In this document: positions 1 to 9,216 of the stretch, piece after piece
How the letters are laid out: every line of letters starts with the position of its first letter
Position numbering within the stretch: the stretch's first letter is position 1
Source: Acanthamoeba lenticulata
Taxonomy: Eukaryota; Discosea; Longamoebia; Acanthamoebidae
Assembly (NCBI GenBank): GCA_002179805.1
Contig: NAVB01000076.1
Coordinates: forward strand, 1 to 64,000
Direction: 5' to 3'
Length of the DNA stretch: 64,000 nucleotides
Notes under the pieces: generated by a model
What the model was told of the DNA's origin: nothing
The model's database searches: none
What the model saw: the letters and a program-made list of their open reading frames with translations, nothing else
Program-made: the position numbers and the translations under genes

Positions 1-762
1 CGTTCGATGAGTATCACTGGGAGTTCCTCTCGAGCTGGAAGCGCTTCGTCAGCGTGCTCCTCCTCTGCATCGCAGTCTCCATCATCGAGCTCAACGCGTT
101 CTACCTCAAGTACATCCTGTGGGTGCCGCCTCCGCACCCGCTCAACGTCCTCCGCCTGTGCCTGTGGCTGTTCATGGGCTTCCCGGCCCTCCGCGAGTAC
201 TACCAGTTCGTCTCGGACCCGTACGTGCTCAGTCTTTTCGTTTCGTCCGTCCCTCCTTGGCTTGGTCGCCTGACTCTTTTTTTTCTTTTTTTCTGCGTCA
301 CAGGAAGTGCAAGAAGATGGGATCGATGACGTGGCTCTGCACGCTCGTGTTCTGCACGGAAGGCCTCATCTGCATCAAGTTTGGTCGCGGCATGTTCCCG
401 GATCCTACCCCGCCTGAGGTCCTTCTTCCCCTCTTCTTGTGCGTCTGCAGTGATGACAATAGGAAGTGCTGATGATGTGGGGATGGCGCGGTGAATACGA
501 CAACAACCAAACGCAGGTGTTTTGGCCGTGGGTGATCTTCCTGGTGGGCGGCACGCTGGCGGCGGTGGTCTACTTCTACCGCAAGGAGACGCAGCACAAC
601 GGCGGCGGTGCGGCCAACGGCGGAAGCAAGCGGAAGAAGGGCAAGAAGAAGGAGAGCAGCAAGTCCTCCCTGTCGAGCGGGACCAGTGTTGGAGAGGCCA
701 GCAACGACGCCGCCGGGAGCTCTGCGACCAACCCCGCCGCCAGCAGCAAGAAGAACAAATAA
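1..762 (+). CDS. Phosphatidylserine synthase, C-terminal part (5' end outside window)
   Basis: This is the end of an ER membrane enzyme that makes phosphatidylserine by exchanging serine for the head group of an existing phospholipid. The first exon reads IIELNAFYLKYILWVPPPHP and then a REYYQF motif, both typical of the C-terminal half of animal PSS1/PSS2. Three exons are visible, with introns at about 221-303 (GTACGT...CAG) and 419-462 (GTCCTT...TAG). They encode a WPWVIFLVGG membrane helix followed by a cytosolic tail rich in Lys, Ser, Gly and Asn that ends AASSKKNK. The frame is open at the left edge, so the catalytic N-terminal half lies upstream. An AATAAA signal follows the stop and the next gene starts only 79 bp downstream on the same strand. 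Confidence 0.9.
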
Positions 763-818
763 GCTCCCCCCTTGGCACTTTCTTCGTTTTTGTTTTTATT
801 TTGGTTTCGTACAAAGAA

Positions 819-824
819 AATAAA
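819..824 (+). terminator. Poly(A) signal of the phosphatidylserine synthase gene
   Basis: A canonical AATAAA lies 57 bases after the stop codon, in the AT-rich 79-bp gap before the next gene. It is placed by motif and position only. Confidence 0.5.
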
Positions 825-841
825 CGTTAAATCAACAAAAG

Positions 842-1934
842 ATGGAGCCCGATGAAGAGACTTGCTACGGAGAGCAAACATTAAGATTGGTGGAGGCCTT
901 TTCGCATCAAGTGGCCGGTCATGGAGCCATCATTAAAGCACATGGCGGCAAAATCTGCAAACCGCTTCTATCCCGCGAGTTGGCATTCTATCGCGATTTG
1001 GCCCTCTCTGGCCGCACCCTTCTGCCCGCCTTCGTGCCTCAGTGGTTCGGTTGCTTTCACATCTCCAACGACGTCCTCCTTCAAGTTGTTCACGCTGCTG
1101 CTGAGGAGGAACGAAAACACCCTGAAGTCGTCACCTGGAGTGACAAGGTGTACCACGACCTGGAACGCCACATCACCTCCGAGCCCCTCAGCCAGACGCA
1201 CAGTACGTGACTGGTCTTCTTGGAAGGAAGTGGCGCACCTGCTCTGGCACTGAGCAAGTCACACAAAACAATGCAGAATACATCGTGCTCGAGGACCTGA
1301 CAGCCCAATACCGCCACCCCTGCCTTTTGGACATCAAGGTGGGCGTGCGTCAGTGGGATGATGACGCATCACCGAAGAAGATCGAGTACGAGCAGTTCAA
1401 GGCGCGTTTCCTCCCCCCCCCCACCCAAGCATAGAGGGTTGTGGTCTGCTGACAAGCGTGCAACAGGCCGCCACGACCACGACAAACACGCTGGGCATCC
1501 GTATTTGCGGGATGAAGATGTATGACGTGGCGCAGGGCGCCTACGCGCAGAAGGATAAGAGCGAGGGCAAGAAGGTGACCAAGGACAACTTTGTGTCCCA
1601 CCTGGCGTCCTTCTTCCACGACGGGCGAAGTCTGCGCATCGCCGTCGTGCGGAGCCTCCGCCAGAAGCTGGAGGCGCTCCGGACCGCACTGGAGGCCGAA
1701 GGCAACTTCCGTCTGTACTCGACTTCGCTGCTGCTCCTCTACGAAGGCGAGCCGGCTGCGTCCGCATCGGAGGTTGTGCCCTGCGACGTGCGCATGATTG
1801 ACTTTGCGCACGTCCATCCGCTTGCCGAGGGCGCTCACAACGACGACGGCTACCGATGGGGTCTGGACAACCTCATCCTCTCCCTGCAGCAAATCGAAGC
1901 CGACGCTGCCTCGACGTCGCCCTCCAGCGCTTGA
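842..1934 (+). CDS. Inositol polyphosphate kinase (IPMK/IP6K family)
   Basis: It phosphorylates soluble inositol polyphosphates in the cytosol or nucleus. The spliced product is about 317 residues, the size of an IPMK. Family signatures occur in order: the PxxxDxKxG motif (PCLLDIKVGVRQWDDD, around residue 145), LGIRICGMKMY, the SLL element (STSLLLLYEG) and the metal-binding IDF motif (VRMIDFAHVHP) near the C-terminus. Three exons are inferred: 842-1202, 1277-1401 and 1467-1934. The first intron is GT-AG. The second fits the frame only as a GC-AG intron (AAG followed by GCGCGT). The ATG follows an AAAAG context just after the upstream gene's poly(A) signal. I cannot say which inositol phosphates it prefers. 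It converges on the next gene with 47 bp between the two stops. Confidence 0.88.
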
Positions 1935-1981
1935 GTAAAGAACGAGCTGTTGATGAACGTTTCTTGCCCTCTTCATCAATC

Positions 1982-4536
1982 TCATGGGCCATCGAGGACG
2001 TAGCTGGCCAGGGGCTGCGGCTCAAAGTGGGAGATGGAGTCCAGCAGCCAGAGCACGGACACCGGCCGGCGACCGCACAGCTGGTGCGCCTCGCGGGCCT
2101 GCTTTTGCGTGCACCCGACGTCGCACAGCACCATCGTCCTGTCGTCGTCTTCACCATCAACGCCCACGTCGTCCGCTGCTGCAAGCCAGATGATGCGTGA
2201 GCAGCCCGCAGCAACTGAGGGAAGGGCGAGAGGGAGGGCGCATACCCGGCGTCGGAGCAGCAGATGACGGGTCCGAGACGTCGTTGTTGTTCTTCTTGCT
2301 TGGCCGCCCGCGCTTCTTCTTCTTCGCTTGCTGCTGCTTCTGGGAGGCGGGCGAGGCGGGCGACCGGCTGAGGAAGGTTCCCCCGGAGATGGCGATCAGC
2401 TTCTTGAGGTCGTCCTTGGTCGGCGACGGAGCCTGGAAGTTGCCGTGCAGGTAGAACGAGTATCCCGCAAACAGGTCCTTCCCGCCGCCCTCTTGGCGCC
2501 CCTTGGTCGGTCCCCCTAGAATGTGTGTGTGTGGCGCATACGCGAAAACAGGTTCGTGACGAGAATGTTGGGCATCGCGATCCACAAAAAGGGACCCGTG
2601 GGTGGATGGATTCGTGAAGGGTACCCTTGCCAACGGTGTCACTGGTGATTTCGAACGGCTCTTCGTTCACAAAGCGGCCCGCTTCCAGCCCCGCGCTCAC
2701 CCCTGCAGCCCCTTTGAGTCTTTCCTCTTGCATAAAAAATCATTCGCAAGTACGAGTAAGCGCGTACACTGGAAGTTGACAATCCAGAGGCCGTGGAGGA
2801 GGCCCATCAGGAATTTCTGTTGCGCGCGTGTGCGGACATGCGGGTGAGCTGACGCCAAAGAGGAGATACTTCTCGAAACACAAGGAACAGGGGCGGGGGG
2901 GGGAGGGACGCACGAGCGTGCGTCGGGCGGTGTGCGTGTCGTCGGGCGTGATGATGTGCGTGACGCTGTTCGAGAACTCGTTGACGACCTTTCCGCCTCC
3001 CTTCGATGCCAGACTGCGCAGCTTCCGCTGCATCGAGGAAGGAGAGAGAAAGCAGAGAGGAGAAGAGAGGGAGGGGCAAGATGGCCACGTGTCAAACAAA
3101 AGCGATCATACGCACACACATGACAGGTAGAGGGCAAAACGGACCGTTTTGGCCTGGTCGAGGCCGGTGCCCAGCAGCACAAAGTTAGCCGACGACGAAA
3201 GCCCGAGATCATCTTTCTGGGTGGCGCTTCCCTTCTTCTTTTTCGTTTTTGTCGTCTTTTTGGCTGACTCTTTGGTGGTCCCGCGCTTGCCTTTCTCCTC
3301 GGGCGCTGGTGGGGCGTCGACGTCGTTGGTTTGTCGCTTTGTCCCACGTGTTGCATTGGCTTTGGTGGCCGGTCGCTCTGCCTTGGCGTCCACCTCTGCT
3401 TCCTTTTCCTCTTCCTCTTCCTCTTCATCCTCCGCGTTCTCCTTGTCCTCTTGCTTCTTCTCATCGCCTTCACCGTCGTGGTCCATCTGGTTGTTGCCTT
3501 CATCGTCTTCCTCCTCGACCTTGGCCACCCGCGACCGCTTTTTCTTGGCGTTGGCGGACGAGCCGCTACTCGCACCCGACGAGGGTGTGTCCGACGGACG
3601 GCCGTCAGGAGATGCGGCGTCATCGGCGTCGGTGGCACCGACCTCCTCGCCACTACTACGACTGGGACGTCGGCGCTTCCTGCCCCGGGGCGTCCCGCTC
3701 GATTCCGCAGTGGGGTGGTCCACCTGCGCCAGCAAGGCGTCGATCTCGGCTGTTGTCGTTGTTGTGTTGGCCGGGCCGGAGTCAAGTCAAGCACGGATCA
3801 CTGAACAGCAACAAGAACAAGAAAGAAGAGTACCGATGGCGCGTTCTTGGTCCCGAAGCTGTCTCTTCAACTCCACGATCTCCTGCTCACACGCACGCCG
3901 AGTGTGTCAGATCGATGGTGCCTGCCACATGGCTGGCGTCCACCAGCGGCGCATGCACACACGTACGGTGAGCGTCGATGTCGACGGGACGACCTCGGAC
4001 GACCCGCCGTCCACTCCCGCCTCGTGTGCCAATGGAGCGGCCGAGGCGGCGGGCACACCAGCAGCGCTGGAGGTAGGAGTCGGCAACAGCTCGTCCATTG
4101 CAAGGTAACAGGCGACGATGTTGGCCAGCGTATTATTCTTCTTCACTGACCTGCGCTGATAGGCCGTCTGCGGGTGGGTTAGTGGTTGGTGCCGAGCACC
4201 ACACGAGCATGAACACCAACAATGCACCTTGCATAAGGGACAGCCCTTCCGCACTGCGAAGTACGCACGCCCAATAAGATTTGTGTAAAGCGTAATAACA
4301 GGATCAGAGGCACACCTTTCAGGCTCTCCATAATGCAATCTTGGCAAAAGATGTGATTGCAAGGCAAATTGGCTGGATCATTCATTATGTCTCTGCTGCA
4401 CGCCGCACGTTAGCGATTGGGCTAGGCCTCAAGGGAGGTAGGCCTACCAAATGACGCACAACACTTCGTTTCGAAGTTTCTGCATCTGGTCGGCAAGCCC
4501 CGACAGCACGAGGGGACCCCCGGTGGTGTCCATCAT
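1982..4536 (-). CDS. BRCA1-type E3 ligase: N-terminal RING, acidic linker, C-terminal tandem BRCT
   Basis: It is predicted to be a nuclear ubiquitin ligase in DNA damage signalling. Spliced from the start, it has an N-terminal C3HC4 RING with all eight ligands (LCVIC, then PCNHIFCQDC, then KGCPLC), followed by a helix TLANIVACYLAMDELL like that after the BRCA1 RING. A short coiled coil (EIVELKRQLRDQE) and a long Lys-, Ser- and Glu-rich linker follow. BRCT1 has FVLLGTGLDQ, VTHIITPDD and TLKFLMGLLHG, ending in a Trp spliced across an intron. BRCT2 has GRFVNEEPFEI, LFAGYSFYLHGNF and a final VSVLWLLDSISHFEPQP. The Thr of GTGL and the Lys of TLKF match phosphoserine-binding residues of BRCA1 (S1655, K1702). 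No ankyrin repeats, as in BARD1, or PHD finger, as in plant BRCA1, were seen. The BRCT wording is close to BARD1, so it could be the BRCA1 or the BARD1 counterpart. Confidence 0.85.
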
Positions 4537-4643
4537 CCTTGTTGATGAAATAAAATGCTGGTGTTGGAGCTTTTCGTTTCTTTCCTGGTATGGCTTATTG
4601 TTTTTATTTATTGATTTATTTTGAATTTATTTCAGGCGTGCGG

Positions 4644-7106
4644 CTAGCTGGCCTGTTGCTGGCGTTCAAGTTGGTCGGCCAGTCGGAGGAAGTAGTCAGC
4701 GTTCGTTTCAGACTTGGCACAGCCCCGGCCGTGCTGGTACATGAAAGCCTGCGGCCATGGAGCGAGTGAGCATTGGGGGAGGGGTCAAACGCATCACATT
4801 GTTGGGCCTTGGAAACGCACCAAGTTGCGGCAGGCGGGGATGTGCCCTTGCAGAGCGGCGGCCTGATATGCGTAGAAAGACTTTTCGTCGCTTTGCTCGG
4901 TGCCTAGGCCGTGGAAGTGCATCACGCCCTACCGAAGAGATTCGCACATATGGTGAGGGCAAAGCCACAAGCGCGCCTCGCAATATTCATCACGCACCTC
5001 ACAGCACATGGCATCCGCGTGACCCAGGCGTGCGGCCTGTATCGGACAACGACGTGAAGATCAGGAATAAGAATAAGAACAAGAAGAGCTCAAATAATCG
5101 GCAAGAGATCGGTTCGTTGGGCCGATGTGGGAAGTGACGCACCTCTCGATAGTGTTGCAGGGCCTTGGGATAGTCAACTTCTACACCGTCAGCACCACGG
5201 AAATAGACATCGCCCAGGCTGCGGTCACAGCATGAGTACTGTGCGTTTGTTTTGCCGGTAGTGGCGCGCCAAGAAGGATGCACTACAGTACCAGTAGGCG
5301 GCCTCGGCCTCACCCTCAGCAGCGGAAGCCTGCAAGTAACCCAACATTTTCTGGAGTACATGCACGTGGTAAGATCTCTGATGAGACGAAGAAGGCTCCA
5401 ACGAGGTCTGTGGGTACCTTGACGTCCCTGGGAACGCCTTCGCCCGCCCGGTACATCATACCCTATCGAGGGCCTCAGCAACTATGCGCGTGGGGCGGAA
5501 ACAACGGTGACGGCCGTACCAGGTAGTAGAGCGCGCCTGGGTGCTTGTTCTGGGCTGCCTTCTCCAAGTATTGGAGAGCCTTCTCTGTGGACCCTTCAAC
5601 GCTCACGCCCTGGTGATAGCAATAGCCTGCAGCCTCCCAAAGCGTTGAGAGGCAGCGCCATGGACTCGACCGACGAGCCTGCGGGGGAGCACCACGTACC
5701 CACCCAGAACTGGGCATTGGGATTGTCCAGGTCGGCGGCCTGCAGGAAGTGGTGGGACGACTTGGCGTCGTCCTTGGGGATGAAGCCACCGTCGTAGTAT
5801 AGCTGACCTACGTTTTTTCGTTCATTCAGCAAGGGTATGTGGCAGCACACGCCCCATGATCGGGTTAGATAGAACAGTACCGAGCTCGTAGTGACTCAGG
5901 GAGTTCCCACTGGAAGCCGAGAGGTTGAGCCATTTCATCGCCTCCTCCACGCTTTGCTCCACGCCCAGCCCTGTGCTCGATGGTCAGGCTGATCTCGACT
6001 GCCGTGACTGCAGCGGAGAGGCGTACCGCGTAGGAGCTGGACTGCGAACTGTTGAAGACCAAAAGGACAACAACCCCCAAAGTCAGTGCGGTCAGTCGAA
6101 GAGGTGCATAAGAGGAGGAGGCGAGGAGGAGGCAAGTACGAAATGCTGTGCGAGTGGATGGCCTTGGCGTGCACTGAACAAAACAGGAGCAGGGTTTCGC
6201 GTGAGCCACGTGATCATGACCCACCCAATCTATCCCCTAAACCACAGGTGCTGTACCTGTGATGAAACCTGCCCCATCAACGTTGGTAAGCGCCACGTGT
6301 GATTGAGCGTGTGCAGTGCTGGTGAGGGCAGTAACGAGTAGTACCACTTGGCGGCCATGGCGTAGTTTGGGCCAACACTCGCGTCTGCCTTGTCGGCTGG
6401 TTGCTCTTCCTTCTTCTCGCCGGATCCCTTCAGCTTTCGTCGCTCGTCCTTGGGAAGTGTGAGTGTGATGGTGTGGTCCGCTTGAACAACCTCCGCGCGG
6501 CTACACCAGCGCGTACCTTGAGCCACTGCTTCCAGTTGGTGATGCGTGTGCTTTCACCATCCGTTTTGGGCACCACGTAGCCTGAAGCATCCCAGGGCGC
6601 GTGTAAAGTGAAACGCCAAAGGGTCAGCAGTGGTGTGGTGAAGTCGTACCAGGGCCGATCAAAAAGTCGAGGCTGTCCTTGTCGATGACGGGCGAGTCCT
6701 CTTCCTGCTTGTGATTGCTGCAGCCACCACTGGTGTGACCTCCCGTGCCAAAGCAGTACAGCACTCCGAGCTTGAACTGCGCTTCAGCATCCCCCGCCTC
6801 AGCTCTGGCTTCCAGATGCTGCCGGAGCTCTGCAGCCGACGCCGGCGTAAGGCGCGGGGCGTCCGTAGTGGTGGTGACGTCATCGATAGGAAAGAAGGCC
6901 GGCGTGCTCATGTTGGCGTGGCGGCGGTGGAGCGGCCGTGCCCACAACGACGAGGTGCACACCACGGAGGGCGGAAGACGCCAAGCGAAAGACGTGGCGG
7001 GCCGCAGCTTCGGGGTGAGGACAGGCGCCAGCTGTCTGGACGAACACGAAGTTGTGCCAGACCTCAAGCGGAAGAAGTGGGCATTGTGCGTAATCGTGCG
7101 ACGCAT
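4644..7106 (-). CDS. Sel1-like repeat protein, probably mitochondrial
   Basis: This is a helical TPR-related scaffold protein whose partner is not evident. Sel1 repeats (about 36-44 residues, A-x-x-x-LG-x-x-Y-x-x-G) recur along the minus strand: DAEAQFKLGVLYCFGTGG, NVGQLYYDGGFIPKDDAK, AAGYCYHQGVSVEGSTEKAL, SLGDVYFRGADGVEVDYPKA and a terminal AFMYQHGRGCAKSETNADYF. The N-terminus chosen (MRRTITHNAHFFRLRSG, then about 60 residues rich in Arg and Ser without acidic residues) looks like a mitochondrial presequence. Another ATG about 100 bases upstream in the same frame would add a Lys-rich stretch and is less likely. Many short introns interrupt the repeats, so I give the span and not each exon. 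Confidence 0.75.
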
Positions 7107-7328
7107 CTTCGCTGTGTTGAGGAAGACGTACGAAAGAAAACTAAAAAAAGAAAAGAAAACGGGTTTTCTGGAGTTATCCTTTCTTTTATTTCCTCTTTGC
7201 CGCACTGGCGAGGGAAGGACGGTGGTTGGTTGTTGCTCTCCGCTTTACATCGCTCTCTCTCTCTCTCCTCCGATCAAAACGCTCTCACACCACGATGACA
7301 CTGTACAGCTGTACGCAAGTTGCTTGGC

Positions 7329-8821
7329 TCAGGCCCAGATGCCAATAACCGCCATGGCAGCGGCACCCAGGAGGAGACCCAGGTAGGAGCTCAGCCTGCG
7401 CAAGCAATAGGAAGGCACGTGCTTTGTTAGAAGGGCGCCTCTAACAAAGTGTCCTGGCCGCACAAAAAACAAAAACAAAAACAAAAACATAAACAAAGAG
7501 CAACGAGAGGACATACTTATGCCAGTGCACGGCCATGCCCTTAGCCTCAACCTCGGCGTATCCTCGGACCATGTGGACCAGGGCGACGTAGATGAGAATT
7601 CCGCCAGAGAGCGCCTGGAAAGTGCCGTCGACGATGTTGTAGGCGTAGGCATCATCCTCAAGGGCAGACTTGACGCCGATACCGATGCCAATGCCCACGG
7701 GAGCTGAGACGGCGAAAATCAAGTCGATGATGACGATGGAGAGGAATCGCTTCAGGTTGGCAGTGGCCACGCGCGAGCCCAGGCCGAGACCCTCGAAGAA
7801 CTGGTGGAAGATGATAGCAATGAACAGTGCGTGGTCGTTGTCCGCCGTTCCCAAGGCCAGGCCGACGAACACGTTCTGTTGAAAAGAAACAAAGGACGGA
7901 GCGTGAGGCTTTTGCGGGCCAAGGCGTGATCTAAGAGCAATTGAACACAGGAAGTTTCTTCACGTACGTGGAACAGAAGACCAAAGAAGAGGACGAACAT
8001 CTTCACGACGCGCTTGGTCTGGGCATGCCGCTTGACCGCATTTGCCATTTGCAGCTCGATATCGACGTCGAGCTCGTCGTCCGATTCCTTGGTCGCGGCC
8101 TCCGTCTTGTGCTTCTTCTTGCCGAGGCCCTCGACTTCCTTAGGGTTCTCTTCGTCGTCGGTGGAGACGTGGTGCCCGTGGTGCTCGCACATCTCCTCCA
8201 GCGGCTGCGCGTCACACTCGCCGTCGTTCTGCTCGTGCTCCTGCAGCGAGTGGCCGCAGGCGTGGTCCTCGTGATGATGTCCGGCGCTGTGGTCGTGGCC
8301 GTGGCCACCGTGCGAGTGCAGGTTGGACACTCCGCACACCATGCTGAGCGAGTCCACCAGCTCTTCGACCGTGAAGCAAATGATGACGCCCATCATGGCG
8401 ATGAACGTGGGCCAGGCATAGGACTCGACTTGGCTCTCCTCGTCAGTCAGGACTTCGCCAAAGGACTCGACGGCGTCCGGAATAGAGTGAATAAACCTGC
8501 AGCAGATGGCCGACAACCAGAGAACTGAGTTTTAGCGTTGTTCCGGAAAAATGGAGTAATACTTTTTGGCACTGTCACCTCGCGGTGGCGCAACAGTGTC
8601 GGGTGTTGTGTGCGCTCAGGGTGTTTGTCGGGTGAGGGAGGGCGGTACCCGACAGCGAGAATGAGGCCAGCAGCGAGGCCGTTGAAGAAGCTGAAGTAGT
8701 ACTTCTGGGTCACGCCGTACTTGGGGAAGAAGAAGGCAATGGTCGGCGGGGTAAGGGCGCCCACAAGACCCAACAAGAAAATGACGGGAATGCCTATGAC
8801 GGCAAAGATAGGGAACGACAT
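7329..8821 (-). CDS. ZIP-family (SLC39) zinc/iron transporter
   Basis: It is a multi-pass membrane protein that brings zinc or another divalent metal into the cytosol. The start MSFPIFAVIGIPVIFLLGLVG forms TM1, and KYYFSFFNGLAAGLILAVG lies in the following helices. A cytosolic loop carries a His cluster (HSHGGHGHDHSAGHHHEDH) and later an acidic and Lys-rich stretch. The core helices read NVFVGLALG and then FHQFFEGLGLGSRVA, the latter holding the His and Glu of the ZIP metal site. A final helix reads LGLLLGAAAMAVIGIW before the stop. The reading frame continues upstream of the chosen ATG without homology, so the annotated start is the one directly before TM1. At least four introns are needed. 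Confidence 0.88.
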
Positions 8822-9216
8822 GGTGGCTTCCGGTGTGGTGAGAGAGAGCGGAGAACAACAAAAAGGAACGCTGCCAGACACAGGGGCAATTTCCTTTTCC
8901 ACTGCCCTGCGCAGTTGGCGCAGCATTGTAGGATATTTTTCGGGCCCCCGAAGAGAGCGGTTTTCTTGGGCACCTTCGGCCTTGTTCGTTGAAGGACCAA
9001 ACGAAATCGCCCGCTCTATTCTCCGTGTCGCTGCCGGAGGACCAGCGCCCCCCCAACCTCGAGGGCCGTCAGCCACTGCTGGCAAAGTGGATATTTACTT
9101 TGATATATATCAAGACAATCATTTATTTATCGTTTCATTTATTAAAATTGAAATAATCATCTTTTTTTATATTTGGTAAATTTGGGCTTGTTTACTTGTA
9201 CTTGTACAACATTCAC
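8822..9216. other. Intergenic, AT-rich
   Basis: The stretch lies between the start of the ZIP gene and the stop of the RhoGAP gene, both on the minus strand. It should hold the ZIP promoter/5'UTR and the RhoGAP 3'UTR. The part from about 9089 to 9190 is strikingly AT-rich compared with the coding flanks. No gene is seen. Confidence 0.5.

Noticed and set aside
3149..4108. Open frame of 319 codons on the plus strand
   Set aside because: Ser/Phe/Val-rich antisense of the acidic/Lys-rich linker of the BRCA1-like gene.
7255..7272. CT dinucleotide run upstream of the ZIP stop and similar GA/CT/GT runs elsewhere (18298, 41450, 42998)
   Set aside because: Ordinary short microsatellites in intergenic DNA or intron pyrimidine tracts; no feature beyond that.
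8822..9085. In-frame N-terminal extension of the ZIP transporter
   Set aside because: The frame is open, but the extension is Arg/Gly-rich and without homology; the ATG directly before TM1 fits the family better.
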